64,000 nt of DNA from Neisseriaceae bacterium JH1-16 (GTDB lineage Bacteria > Pseudomonadota > Gammaproteobacteria > Burkholderiales > Chromobacteriaceae), in assembly GCA_025989215.1 (NCBI GenBank), contig JAPDNP010000001.1, positions 744,001 to 808,000 on the forward strand, read 5' to 3'. This document shows positions 48,808-57,433 of this stretch, piece after piece. Numbering within the stretch: position 1 is the stretch's first letter; each line of letters begins with the position of its first letter. A model generated the notes under the pieces. The model was not told the DNA's origin. It did no database searches and was given only the letters and a program-made list of their open reading frames with translations. A program made the translations under genes and the position numbers.

Positions 48808-49713
48808 TCAATTCGGCTGCGGAAAAGGCAGCAACACCTGTCGACTGTGGTTCAGCAATGCCTCGCTCAGCGCCGCGACCAGCGTCGAACCGACGCGCCA
48901 GTGGTGCCAGTAGAGCGACAGGTCGATGAAGTGCCCTGGCGTCAGGTCGACCAATTCACCGTTGTCCAACTCATCGCCCAGCATCAGCTCGGGTAGCAGG
49001 CTATAGGCGAAGCCAAGCTTGGTACCATCGATGAAACTGGTCGGGTTGGGCAACAGAAAACGCGGATAGCTGCCGTGATAACCCAGCTTGTCGGCCAGAT
49101 ACTCGCCATGCAGGTCGTCCTTGTGGCTGAACTCAATCACTGGCGCCATTGCCAGCGCCTCATGGCTGAGCCCGTCGGGGAAGTGCCTTGCAGCGAAGGC
49201 CGGGGTGGCGAGACAGCGATAGCGCATCAGCCCCAGCGGCAGGCAGTCGCCGCCCTGAATCGGCTGGGCACGGGTACTGACGCAGCCGATCACATGGCCC
49301 TGACGCATCAGTTCGTGGGTGTAGTCTTGATCGTCGAGCAGCACATCGAGCAGTACCCGCCGTTCGGCCAACAGTGGCGCAACCGCCGGCAGAAACCAGC
49401 TGGCCAAGCTGTCGTTGTTCACGCCGATGGCAAAGGTGGTGTACTGGCTGGCGTCGCTGTCCGGCTGCAACGCGTCCATTAGGTCCGCCTCCATCAGCGA
49501 CAGCTGACGAAAGTGCTGCAGCAACCGCCGCCCGACGGCGGTCGGCTGCGCCGGCGTGGTGCGGGTCAGCACCAACTGACCGATGCGCTCTTCCAGCTGG
49601 CGGATGCGCTGCGACACCGCCGACTGGGTAATGAACAGCTGGCTGGCCGCCTTGTCGAAACCACCGGTTTCGACCACGGCGGACAGGGCTTGCAGATGAC
49701 GTGGGTCGAGCAT
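48808..49713 (-). CDS. argP: LysR-family regulator ArgP
   Basis: The 301-residue protein has the ArgP/IciA winged helix (LDPRHLQALSAVVETGGFDKAASQLFITQSAVSQRIRQLE) and effector domain. In E. coli ArgP activates argO in response to arginine and lysine. Here it is divergent from an argO-like exporter gene with a 130-base spacer, matching that regulatory pair. Confidence 0.92.
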   Translation of the reverse strand: MLDPRHLQALSAVVETGGFDKAASQLFITQSAVSQRIRQLEERIGQLVLTRTTPAQPTAVGRRLLQHFRQLSLMEADLMDALQPDSDASQYTTFAIGVNNDSLASWFLPAVAPLLAERRVLLDVLLDDQDYTHELMRQGHVIGCVSTRAQPIQGGDCLPLGLMRYRCLATPAFAARHFPDGLSHEALAMAPVIEFSHKDDLHGEYLADKLGYHGSYPRFLLPNPTSFIDGTKLGFAYSLLPELMLGDELDNGELVDLTPGHFIDLSLYWHHWRVGSTLVAALSEALLNHSRQVLLPFPQPN

Positions 49714-49843
49714 GGCGACTCCCGTACGGTTATTAATCTAGCTAATGTAACAGTAAAACAATCAGTTTGATTAACCAGCCGCCGGCCCGTAGTCTGGCGA
49801 CCTGAACAACCATCCATCAGCGGCTTGCAACCGCAGCTTTCCC

Positions 49844-50467
49844 ATGTTTTTCAATCCCAGCGTCTACCTGTCCGCCCTGATGCTGTCGGCCGGCCAGATC
49901 ATCGGCATCGGCCCGCAGAATGCCTTCGTGATCAAACAGGGACTCGGCCGCAGCCATGTGATGCCGATCGTGCTGATCTGCATCGTCTGCGACGTGCTGC
50001 TGATGAGCGCCGGCGTGTTCGGCATGGGCAGCCTGATCGGCGGCTTGCCGCTGTTCGTCAAAACCGTGACCTGGCTCGGCGCCGCCTTCATGTTCTGGCT
50101 GGGCTACAAGGCCTTTCGTGCGGCACTCACGCCATCCGGGCTGGCACTGGGCGACAGCGTCGAGCGCGATCGCAAGGCGGTGATCCGCACTATTCTGGCG
50201 GTGACCCTGCTCAACCCTTATGTGTGGCTCGACACCGTGGTACTGATCGGCAGCTTGTCGTCCGCCTACGGGCCGGGCTCGCAACTGAGCTTCATCCTCG
50301 GCAGCGTCACCGCATCGATAACCTGGTTCGTGGCGATCGGTTTCTGCGCCGGCAAGCTGGCACCGCTGTTCGAGAAGCCGACGAGCTGGCGGGTGCTCGA
50401 CCTGGTGATCGGCTGCGTGATGCTGCTGACCGGGTTCTTGCTGCTGCGCAACTTCGGTTTCCAGTAA
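49844..50467 (+). CDS. argO: LysE/ArgO amino-acid exporter
   Basis: The 207-residue, six-segment inner-membrane exporter begins LSAGQIIGIGPQNAFVIKQGL, the typical LysE/ArgO N-terminus, with LNPYVWLDTVVLIGSL in the middle. It is expected to export arginine or lysine under ArgP control. No clear ribosome site precedes the ATG. Confidence 0.92.
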   Translation: MFFNPSVYLSALMLSAGQIIGIGPQNAFVIKQGLGRSHVMPIVLICIVCDVLLMSAGVFGMGSLIGGLPLFVKTVTWLGAAFMFWLGYKAFRAALTPSGLALGDSVERDRKAVIRTILAVTLLNPYVWLDTVVLIGSLSSAYGPGSQLSFILGSVTASITWFVAIGFCAGKLAPLFEKPTSWRVLDLVIGCVMLLTGFLLLRNFGFQ

Positions 50468-50470
50468 CGC

Positions 50471-50486
50471 AAGGTTGGCCGAACGG
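50471..50486 (+). repeat. AAGGTTGGCCGAACGG motif, locus 5
   Basis: A single-arm copy of the recurrent motif lies four bases after the argO stop, just before the shared argO/prmB terminator. Confidence 0.6.
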
Positions 50487-50501
50487 GTCGACCAGCCAAT
50501 A

Positions 50502-50529
50502 AAAACGCCGGCGTCGAGGCCGGCGTTTT
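50502..50529. terminator. Bidirectional terminator between argO and prmB
   Basis: The stem AAAACGCCGGC / GCCGGCGTTTT with a short loop lies between two convergent genes and has A- and T-runs suited to both. Confidence 0.9.
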
Positions 50530-50547
50530 GCATGGGGCAGAGCGAAC

Positions 50548-51453
50548 TTACTCGCCGCGCGCGGCCAGCAGGTCCTCACGGGTCAGCAAGAACACGAAGC
50601 CATCGCCGCCGCTGGTTTCCAGCCAGACGAAGGGCAGGGTGGGGAACGCCGCCTCCAGCACTTCGCGGTTGTGGCCGATCTCGACCAGCAGCACGCCCTT
50701 CGGGTTCAGGTGGTCGGCCGCCTTTTCCAGAATCACCCGGGTGGCGTCGAGGCCGTCAATGCCCGAACCCAAGGCCAGCTCAGGCTCGTGCAGGTACTCT
50801 TCCGGCAAGTCGTCGACCGATTCGGCATCGACGTAAGGCGGATTGGAGATGATCAGGTCGTAGGCCTCTTCCAGGCCTTCGAACAGATCGGTGTGGATCA
50901 GATTGACGCGATCCTCCAGCCCGTAGCCCTGCACGTTGATACCGGCCACTTCCAGCGCGTCGAGCGAAATATCGACCGCGTCGACCTCGGCGTCAGGGTA
51001 GTGGTGTGCCAACTGGATCGCCAGGCAACCCGAGCCGGTGCACAGATCGAGCGCGCGATGCACCAGCTCGCCATGCTCGATCCACGGTGCCAGTGGCTCG
51101 CCGAGCAACTCGTAGATGAACGAGCGCGGCACCAGCACGCGCTCGTCGACGTAGAAGCTGAACTCGCCCTGCCAGGCTTCGTGGGTCAGATAGGCGGCCG
51201 GCACACGCTCCACCGCGCGACGCTCGATCACGTCAATCACATCCTTGATCTCGATCTCCAGCAGGCGCGCGTCGAGGTAGGGCTCGAGTTGGTCGATCGG
51301 CAGCTTCAGCGTCGCCAGAATCAGGTACGCCGCTTCGTCGTAGGCGTTGTCGGTACCATGCCCGAAGGTGAGGCCGGCTTCGTTGAAACGCGACACGGCA
51401 AAGCGCAACAGGTCGCGCACGGTGGTTAGCGTGCTGACGGCTTGAGCGTACAT
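50548..51453 (-). CDS. prmB: Ribosomal protein L3 N5-glutamine methyltransferase
   Basis: The 301-residue SAM-dependent methyltransferase has LCTGSGCLAIQLAHHYPDAEVDAVDIS (motif I) and LIISNPPYVDAESV (NPPY, binds the Gln substrate). It is distinguished from HemK/PrmC by the PrmB-type N-terminus (TVRDLLRFAVSRFNEAGLTFGHGTDNAYDEAAYL). It modifies L3 during ribosome assembly. Confidence 0.95.
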   Translation of the reverse strand: MYAQAVSTLTTVRDLLRFAVSRFNEAGLTFGHGTDNAYDEAAYLILATLKLPIDQLEPYLDARLLEIEIKDVIDVIERRAVERVPAAYLTHEAWQGEFSFYVDERVLVPRSFIYELLGEPLAPWIEHGELVHRALDLCTGSGCLAIQLAHHYPDAEVDAVDISLDALEVAGINVQGYGLEDRVNLIHTDLFEGLEEAYDLIISNPPYVDAESVDDLPEEYLHEPELALGSGIDGLDATRVILEKAADHLNPKGVLLVEIGHNREVLEAAFPTLPFVWLETSGGDGFVFLLTREDLLAARGE

Positions 51454-51508
51454 AGGCTTCCTTTCAATGCAACGGGGACACGGCGCGGGCCATGTCCCCA
51501 GTGTGGTT

Positions 51509-51533
51509 CAAGGTTGGCGTTCGGCCAACCTTG
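51509..51533. repeat. CAAGGTTGGC inverted repeat, locus 6
   Basis: A perfect 10-base stem, CAAGGTTGGC / GCCAACCTTG with loop GTTCG, lies between the phosphohexomutase and prmB genes. Confidence 0.65.
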
Positions 51534-51540
51534 GTGTGTA

Positions 51541-52917
51541 TCAGAACGGCAGTTTGGCGTCGGTGGCGGTCGCCAGCACCTTGCGGAAGTCGCCCTTGAT
51601 GCGTTCGAGCGCGTCCTTGTTGTCGGCCTCGAAGCGCAGCACGATCACCGGCGTGGTGTTCGATGCGCGCGCCAGGCCGAAGCCGTCCGGGTACTCGACG
51701 CGCAGGCCGTCGATGGTGATCACCTCGTCGGCACCGTCGAAGCGGGCGGTTTCCTGCAGCTTGGCGATCAGCGCATGGTTGTCGCCTTCCTTCTGCATCT
51801 TCAGGTTCAGTTCCGGCGTCGACACCGCATTCGGCAACGCGTTCAGGAGCGCACTCGGGTCATCGACCTGCGACAGCACTTCCAATAGGCGCGCGCCGGC
51901 GTACAGGCCGTCGTCGAAACCGTACCAGCGTTCCTTGAAAAACACGTGGCCGCTCATCTCGCCGGCCACCAGCGCGCCGGTTTCCTTGATCGCGGCCTTG
52001 ATGAAGCTGTGACCGGTACGGCACATCACCGGTTCGCCGCCGTGCTCGCGAATCCACGGCGCCAGCAGGCGAGTGGATTTCACGTCGTAGATCACCTTGG
52101 CACCCGGATGACGTTCGAGCACGTCGGCCGCGAACAGCATCAGCTGGCGATCCGGCCAGATGATGGTGCCGTCCTTGGTGACCACGCCGAGGCGGTCGCC
52201 GTCGCCGTCGAATGCCAGGCCGATTTCCGAATCGGTCTTGGCCAGCGCCTCGATCACGTCCTGCAGGTTTTCCGGCTTGGCCGGATCCGGATGGTGATTC
52301 GGGAAGGTACCGTCCACGTCGCAGAACAGCTCGCGCACGCGGCAGCCGAGGCGGCGGTACAGCACCGGCGCGAAGGCGCCCGGTACACCGTTGCCGCAGT
52401 CGACCACGATGTTCATCTGACGCGACAGCTTGATGTCGGAAGTGATGCGCTCCAGATAGGCTTCGGCGATGTCGTGCGTCTCGTAACGGCCTTCGCCTTC
52501 GCTGAAGTCCTTGTCCTTGATGCGCTGACGCAGCGCCTGGATCGCGTCGCCGGCCAGCGTGTCGCCCGCCAGCATCATCTTGAAGCCGTTGTAGTCCGGC
52601 GGGTTGTGGCTGCCGGTGACCATGACGCCCGACAGCGTTTCCAGCTTGTAGGCGGCAAAGTACAGCATTGGCGTGGCAACCCGGCCGACGTCGATCACGT
52701 CGATGCCGGCGGCGCGGATGCCGTCCGACAGCGCTTCGGCCAACTCGGGGCCGGACAGGCGGCCATCGCGACCGACCACGATCGCCTTGACGTTGCGTAC
52801 CTGCGCTTCGCTGCCGATGGCGCGGCCGATCAGTTCGGCCGCCTCGGTGGTCAGGGTCTTGCCGACCACGCCGCGAATGTCATACGCCTTGAAGATGTCT
52901 TTGGAGGGAGTGTGCAT
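51541..52917 (-). CDS. Phosphomannomutase/phosphoglucomutase
   Basis: The 458-residue alpha-D-phosphohexomutase (AlgC/ManB type) interconverts hexose 1- and 6-phosphates for exopolysaccharide and LPS precursors. Motifs are MVTGSHNPPDYNG (phospho-Ser), AFDGDGDRLGVV (metal) and GEMSGHVFFKERW (sugar binding). Normal family length. It is a stand-alone gene flanked on both sides by the TTGGCCGAA repeat. Confidence 0.94.
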   Translation of the reverse strand: MHTPSKDIFKAYDIRGVVGKTLTTEAAELIGRAIGSEAQVRNVKAIVVGRDGRLSGPELAEALSDGIRAAGIDVIDVGRVATPMLYFAAYKLETLSGVMVTGSHNPPDYNGFKMMLAGDTLAGDAIQALRQRIKDKDFSEGEGRYETHDIAEAYLERITSDIKLSRQMNIVVDCGNGVPGAFAPVLYRRLGCRVRELFCDVDGTFPNHHPDPAKPENLQDVIEALAKTDSEIGLAFDGDGDRLGVVTKDGTIIWPDRQLMLFAADVLERHPGAKVIYDVKSTRLLAPWIREHGGEPVMCRTGHSFIKAAIKETGALVAGEMSGHVFFKERWYGFDDGLYAGARLLEVLSQVDDPSALLNALPNAVSTPELNLKMQKEGDNHALIAKLQETARFDGADEVITIDGLRVEYPDGFGLARASNTTPVIVLRFEADNKDALERIKGDFRKVLATATDAKLPF

Positions 52918-52966
52918 TGCTGAGCGCTTTTGTAGTGAAGTGAGACAGCGTCGCCGCCTGCAAAAA

Positions 52967-52986
52967 CGGCCAACTTAAGTTGGCCG
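52967..52986. repeat. CGGCCAACTT palindrome, locus 7
   Basis: A perfect 20-base palindrome with arms CGGCCAACTT and AAGTTGGCCG, extended to GAACCG on the right, lies between the trpD and phosphohexomutase genes. Confidence 0.65.
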
Positions 52987-53006
52987 AACCGTGTTTGTTC
53001 CGGATG

Positions 53007-54038
53007 TCAGGCGGCTAGGGACTGGGTGAATTGTACCAGTTCGTCAAGCTTCTGGCGGGCACGACCGCTGTCGACCGCTTCGCGGGCTCGCTCGATACCT
53101 TCGGCCAACGTCGCGGCGACACCTGCGGTATAGATCGCCGCACCGGCGTTGAGCAGCACGATATCGCGATGCGGGCCGTGCGAGCCGGCCAGCACCGACA
53201 GCACCATGCGGCGCGACTCTTCCGCCGTGTCGACACGGATCGCCTTCAGGTCTTCGGTCAGGGTAAAGCCGAATTCGCGCGGATCGAGTTCGTACTCTTC
53301 GACGCGGCCGTTCTTCAGCTCGGCGACCAGCGACTTGTCGGCGATGGTGATCTCGTCGAGACCATCGCGGCCGTGCACCACCATCACATGGCGACTGCCC
53401 AGTTCCTTCAGCACTCGAGCCTGGATACCGACCAGGTCGGGGTGGAACACGCCCATCAGCTGGTTCTCGGCCTGGGCCGGGTTGGTGAGCGGGCCGAGGA
53501 TATTGAAGATGGTGCGCACACCCAGTTCCTTGCGCACCGGTGCCACATGGCGCATCGCGCTGTGATGGTTGGGCGCGAACATGAAGCCCAGACCGACCGT
53601 ATCGATGCTCTGGCCGACTTGTTCGGCCGACAGCGACAGGCTGATGCCGAGCGACTCAATCACGTCGGCGCTGCCGCTGCTGGACGACACCGCACGATTG
53701 CCGTGCTTGGCGACCCGCGCACCGGCGGCGCCGGCAACGAACATCGCCGTGGTCGAAATATTGAAGGTGCGGGCCTTATCGCCACCGGTGCCGACGATGT
53801 CGATCAGGTGGGAGCGATCGGCGACCGGCACCGGGGTAGCAAATTCGCGCATCACGGTGGCGGCGGCAGCGATTTCCAGCACGCTCTCCACCTTGACGCG
53901 CAGGCCGACCAGGATCGCCGAAGTCAGCACCGGCGACACTTCGCCGCGCATGATCTGGCGCATCAGGTCGAGCATCTCGTCGTAAAACAGTTCGTTCTGG
54001 TCAATCAGCCGGTTCAGCGCGGCCTGAGGGGTAATCAT
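53007..54038 (-). CDS. trpD: Anthranilate phosphoribosyltransferase
   Basis: The 343-residue enzyme transfers phosphoribose to anthranilate in tryptophan synthesis. Visible are [19 protein letters not shown] (PRPP loop), [21 protein letters not shown], and [34 protein letters not shown]. It lies 54 bases after trpG in the same direction; trpE is not upstream and trpC is not downstream, so the trp pathway is split. Confidence 0.97.
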   Translation of the reverse strand: MITPQAALNRLIDQNELFYDEMLDLMRQIMRGEVSPVLTSAILVGLRVKVESVLEIAAAATVMREFATPVPVADRSHLIDIVGTGGDKARTFNISTTAMFVAGAAGARVAKHGNRAVSSSSGSADVIESLGISLSLSAEQVGQSIDTVGLGFMFAPNHHSAMRHVAPVRKELGVRTIFNILGPLTNPAQAENQLMGVFHPDLVGIQARVLKELGSRHVMVVHGRDGLDEITIADKSLVAELKNGRVEEYELDPREFGFTLTEDLKAIRVDTAEESRRMVLSVLAGSHGPHRDIVLLNAGAAIYTAGVAATLAEGIERAREAVDSGRARQKLDELVQFTQSLAA

Positions 54039-54092
54039 GCTTGTGGCGTCTCCAATATTGTTCTTGGCCAGCGGGAGTCTCTCAACCGCGGA

Positions 54093-54662
54093 TCAGGCGT
54101 GTTCTTTCAGGAAGTTGTCGAGCATGGCGTGACCGTGCTCGGTCAAGATCGACTCCGGATGAAACTGCACACCCTCAACCGCCAGCGTCTTGTGCCGCAC
54201 GCCCATGATCTCTCCGTCGTCGGTCCAGGCCGTAACCTCGAGACAATCCGGCAGGCTCTCCGGCTGGATGACCAGGCTGTGGTAGCGGGTGCAGGTGACC
54301 GGGTTGGGCAGGCCACGGAACACGCCGACATCCTTGTGCGCCACCGGCGAGGTCTTGCCGTGCATCAGGGTCTGGGCATGCACGATCTTGCCACCGTAGG
54401 CCTGGCCGATGCTCTGATGGCCAAGGCAGACCCCCAGAATGGGGATCTCACCGGCGAAACGGTGAATGGCGGCGACCGAGACGCCCGCCTCGTTCGGCGA
54501 GCAAGGACCGGGGGACACCACCAGATACTGCGGGGCTAGCTCGGCAATGCGCTCGAGGGTGATCTCGTCATTGCGATATACCTGAACATCCTGGCCCAGC
54601 TCGCCGAAATATTGGACGAGGTTGTAAGTAAAGGAGTCGTAGTTGTCGATCATCAGCAACAT
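54093..54662 (-). CDS. trpG: Anthranilate synthase, glutamine amidotransferase component
   Basis: The 189-residue class I amidotransferase (also able to serve PabA in many bacteria) has [31 protein letters not shown] (nucleophile Cys), and [13 protein letters not shown]. Normal length. It leads a two-gene unit with trpD. Confidence 0.95.
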   Translation of the reverse strand: MLLMIDNYDSFTYNLVQYFGELGQDVQVYRNDEITLERIAELAPQYLVVSPGPCSPNEAGVSVAAIHRFAGEIPILGVCLGHQSIGQAYGGKIVHAQTLMHGKTSPVAHKDVGVFRGLPNPVTCTRYHSLVIQPESLPDCLEVTAWTDDGEIMGVRHKTLAVEGVQFHPESILTEHGHAMLDNFLKEHA

Positions 54663-54944
54663 GATTCAAACATCCCAAAGTGATTGTCTTGTGCGGAGCA
54701 GGGGCCGAGCAATCGCCTGCGCGCCGGCCACTCAGGCCGTGCCATCAGTGCGAGCAAGTCCGCTGCTCAATGGACGGATGACGACCATCATACCCGATGA
54801 GAACGGCTTGCAGGAGGGATTGAACTCTCAGGAAACACGGCAATGAGCGAGCATGACAGGGCCAACCATTCGTCACATCGCGGCGCCTCCAATAGGTCAC
54901 CGCCTATACTTGTAACCCATCCACTACCGAAGCGAGCGCGACCG

Positions 54945-55208
54945 ATGAACGCTCTGGATATCTTCGAAATGATGGTACGAGGGGAAGGTAGCGTGCCCGC
55001 CCATCTGACTGGCATGCATGCGGCAGCGCTGTTGGCCGAAAGCCTGGCCGAAGCGGCGCCACGGCTGACCCATGAGGAATTGTGGCGGCTAGTCGCTGTG
55101 GGCGCCATGATTTGCCGGCAACACGAATGCGAACTCCCCCCCGATCTACTAGCAAGCCATCACCTGCAATATCGCGGCATCACCAGCCCACCACCGCTTT
55201 ACCACTGA
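54945..55208 (+). CDS. Hypothetical protein
   Basis: The 87-residue product is not recognised. It is probably helical (MNALDIFEMMVRGEGSVPAHLTGMHAAALLAESLAEAAPRLTHEELWRLVAVGAM), with a His/Cys pair (CRQHEC). The ATG at 54945 fits the conserved-looking start; a longer frame begins at 54843. A good terminator (55219) follows at once, supporting a real transcript. Confidence 0.65.
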   Translation: MNALDIFEMMVRGEGSVPAHLTGMHAAALLAESLAEAAPRLTHEELWRLVAVGAMICRQHECELPPDLLASHHLQYRGITSPPPLYH

Positions 55209-55218
55209 CCCTCCCATG

Positions 55219-55241
55219 ACCCGCTAAGGCGGGTTTTTTAT
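55219..55241 (+). terminator. Rho-independent terminator
   Basis: The stem ACCCGC / GCGGGT with a TAAG loop and a T-run lies ten bases after the 87-residue gene. Confidence 0.8.
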
Positions 55242-55299
55242 TGACGACGTCAGTTAAATGAGGATCGTGGCCTCATCCTCTGCATCAGGCGCCTTGGCA

Positions 55300-55425
55300 T
55301 CAATAAAGCAATACCACCAGCGCAATCATCAGACCGATGGCACAAGCGAGCAGGTCCCCCGCCCACGCGTCGTTGTGAAGACGCAGGCGCGGGACGCGGT
55401 GGGCAATTCGCTGGATAGTCGTCAT
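55300..55425 (-). CDS. 41-residue single-span membrane protein
   Basis: A very small gene with a strong AAGGAGG site seven bases before its ATG encodes a basic N-terminus (TIQRIAHRVPRLRLHND) and one hydrophobic span (LLACAIGLMIALVVLLY) at the C-terminus. It is not recognised. Size and topology resemble small regulatory or toxin-like membrane peptides, but no antitoxin RNA could be identified. Confidence 0.5.
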   Translation of the reverse strand: MTTIQRIAHRVPRLRLHNDAWAGDLLACAIGLMIALVVLLY

Positions 55426-55606
55426 TGAAGTCCTCCTTCCTGTCGGCCGACAAGGCATCGGCTCAGATATGAAAGTGCTTTTAACAACAGTCGTAATCCT
55501 TTTCATTCAGGCCAATGCGCCGAATGAAGTCAAGAAAGAATGTGGCGAGTACGGCACAGTCGGGCTACTCGGCCGACCAGCCGGATGTCAGGCCCGACAA
55601 ACGGTG

Positions 55607-55804
55607 TCAGCGGCATTTTTTTTGAATAAGGCAATCAACCGTGAACGGCACGGACAAAAAGAAAGCGGGAAGTAAAAATACTTCCCGCCTTTTGTGCTTA
55701 CTGTAACCCTGTTTAGCCTGCCTTTTCCTGTCTCGGAATGCCGTGCAACGCTGCAGTTGCTGGGCAAATTTGGCGACCGGGTTGACCCGCTTCAGTTTTG
55801 CCAT
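55607..55804 (-). CDS. DUF7230-like small basic protein with extended tail
   Basis: The first 43 residues (MAKLKRVNPVAKFAQQLQRC, then TAFRDRKRQAKQGYSKHKRR) match a family of short basic proteins of about 45 residues found in proteobacteria. Here the frame runs on for a further hydrophobic stretch (EVFLLPAFFLSVPFTVDCLIQKKCR) that overlaps a strong terminator hairpin at 55656-55688. Loss of the normal stop by a small indel is the simplest explanation. It could also be annotated as a short gene with an altered end. Confidence 0.55.
   Translation of the reverse strand: MAKLKRVNPVAKFAQQLQRCTAFRDRKRQAKQGYSKHKRREVFLLPAFFLSVPFTVDCLIQKKCR
55656..55688 (-). terminator. Terminator inside the extended frame of the DUF7230-like gene
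   Basis: On the minus strand GCGGGAAGTA pairs with TACTTCCCGC around a 4-base loop, then TTTCTTTTT. It lies before the stop codon of the open frame but after the conserved part of the protein. Confidence 0.75.
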
Positions 55805-55874
55805 GGTGCCGTCCAATTATTGGTGAGGGACATTTATTCTCGCACACTGGCAAAACAGTTCAAGCATCGTCGGG

Positions 55875-56072
55875 CTAGAGGTCGAGATGATGGTCGGAGT
55901 GCGATCGGAGCCCCGGCTTATGATCATGCAGCGAGAAACGATAGGCCTCTTCATCGGCGATCGCAAACAAGGGGAAGGGGCCTGCCTTACGAATACCCGC
56001 CGAATCGAACACCGACCAACCAACGAAGTCACCGGCCCGATCATGCTCCTGTCGCACAACGTAACTGCTCAT
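55875..56072 (-). CDS. Hypothetical protein
   Basis: The 65-residue frame (MSSYVVRQEHDRAGDFVGWSVFDSAGIR, then KAGPFPLFAIADEEAYRF) is not recognised. AGGATGG about eight bases upstream and the balanced composition support a real gene. It has no membrane span or signal peptide. Confidence 0.5.
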   Translation of the reverse strand: MSSYVVRQEHDRAGDFVGWSVFDSAGIRKAGPFPLFAIADEEAYRFSLHDHKPGLRSHSDHHLDL

Positions 56073-56280
56073 TTCGCCATCCTGTCAAGTTGGTAACGAA
56101 ATATCATCATGACAAATAGTTTGCAGAGTGCAAGGCGACAAAATCGTTACGGCAACCAAACGATGTAGCGCAGCGTCCGAGTCGCAATGAACGACTCAAG
56201 GAAAACGGAAAGTCCCCACTGGCGACCCATCGCTTTTTTTGTATGCTGAAAATAAGGCAATCGCCGCGAGAGGGAACACC

Positions 56281-56490
56281 GTGAAAAAGAACCTTGCAGA
56301 TGCACTGGCGCTTAGCATTACAGCCAAAGCGGTTGAAGCCAACCCCACCGGTTTCCTGATGCACAGTGGCGACGGTGCGGCCAATGCCAATATGCTTGCC
56401 GACTTCGTCAAGACCCTGTCCGAACGATTTCAGGTTGACATCAGCGGTGACGTAATGCTGTCGGATCTCGCAGCACTGACACGACACTGA
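56281..56490 (+). CDS. Hypothetical protein
   Basis: The 69-residue product starts with GTG and has GAGGGA upstream. The sequence VKKNLADALALSITAKAVEANP then ADFVKTLSERFQVD suggests two helices. Not recognised. Confidence 0.55.
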   Translation: MKKNLADALALSITAKAVEANPTGFLMHSGDGAANANMLADFVKTLSERFQVDISGDVMLSDLAALTRH

Positions 56491-56515
56491 ACCGAACAGG
56501 ACGAAGCCACCTTCT

Positions 56516-57058
56516 TCAGGCCACGGCGAGGCGCTCCTTGAATGCCGCGATCACCTCCGCCGGCAAGCGATGATAGTCATTGCACGGCCGCTGCATGCTG
56601 AGATCGGTCGTAGGCGTCAGCGTGACGTACATGTCCTGTGTCCGGCTGATGCGAATACAGTCATCGACCTGCAGGGAATCGTCGACATGGACCTGCAAAT
56701 GCCGGTGCAACAACAATTCCTTCGCTCGCGACCTGGCTTGCGCACGATCGGCCGCAACCAGAAACACCGAGTCGTGCACCTCGGTGAAGCGCCCCTCCAG
56801 ATATCCACCCAGATTCACGAAAAACAAGGCAGCGTGCTCTGAGGTTACCGGGACGGCCGACAAGCCGACACGGTAGCCATCGACGATATCGAGTTCGAGC
56901 CAGGAGTCGATATGCAGGCCCTCCGGACTACCGAACCATTGTTCGAGCAGCTGCTCGTAGGTGTCCTCGATAGACTCGCCGATCGCAAAAACGACGTCGT
57001 GCAGCTCGATATGGCTTTTCGGTGCCCGCCCACCGAGATAGACCGCAAACAGTTTCAT
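56516..57058 (-). CDS. DUF1543 family protein
   Basis: The 180-residue protein has the DUF1543 N-terminal pattern MKLFAVYLGGRAPKSHIELHDVVFAIGESIEDTY and LHIDSWLELDIVDGY. The domain occurs twice: a second copy is recognisable from GGYLEGRFTEVHDSVFLVAADRAQA. Function unknown, cytosolic. The ATG at 57058 follows a GTG codon. Confidence 0.75.
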   Translation of the reverse strand: MKLFAVYLGGRAPKSHIELHDVVFAIGESIEDTYEQLLEQWFGSPEGLHIDSWLELDIVDGYRVGLSAVPVTSEHAALFFVNLGGYLEGRFTEVHDSVFLVAADRAQARSRAKELLLHRHLQVHVDDSLQVDDCIRISRTQDMYVTLTPTTDLSMQRPCNDYHRLPAEVIAAFKERLAVA

Positions 57059-57433
57059 CACACCCCTTCAACAAACCATCCAGTTATTCTTGTTACATAT
57101 TACCCGATAGCCTACCGCTCGTCCGAAATCCAAAATTGGTATTGCCGATGCGCCAATAACACCGGCAATCAAACATCAACTGGTATTTCCACTAGGCAGT
57201 TGACAAACGGCATCAAAAAACCCGAATTGCATCTCCAAAAAATGGCATAAAACCAATAACACCACCGCGTAGTAGCAAGACCGCGTCCGGCAAATGCAAC
57301 TCCGTCAGCTACATAATTCCAATTTGACATGGATCATTGGTCATTGTGATAAGCAACTGTGATTGCTGCATGGCACGTGCTACACCGAAAGCAATAAAAA
57401 ACCCTAAGCATGACCTGCACAGAAGGGTCACAC
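57059..57433. other. Intergenic region upstream of the diguanylate cyclase
   Basis: These 375 bases are AT-rich. A candidate sigma-70 promoter lies at 57324-57353 (see next entry). Nothing else stands out. Confidence 0.5.
57324..57353 (+). promoter_or_regulatory. Candidate sigma-70 promoter
   Basis: A perfect -35 hexamer TTGACA (57324-57329) is followed after 18 bases by GATAAG (57348-57353), four of six matches to -10. It is 80 bases from the diguanylate cyclase ATG. Confidence 0.4.

Noticed and set aside
55469-55675. 68-codon plus-strand frame with a hydrophobic start
   Set aside because: Overlaps the opposite-strand DUF7230-like gene and its terminator; the translation after residue 15 is not protein-like.
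57371-57386. TGGCACGTGCT sequence resembling a sigma-54 -24 element
   Set aside because: The expected TTGC at -12 spacing is absent.
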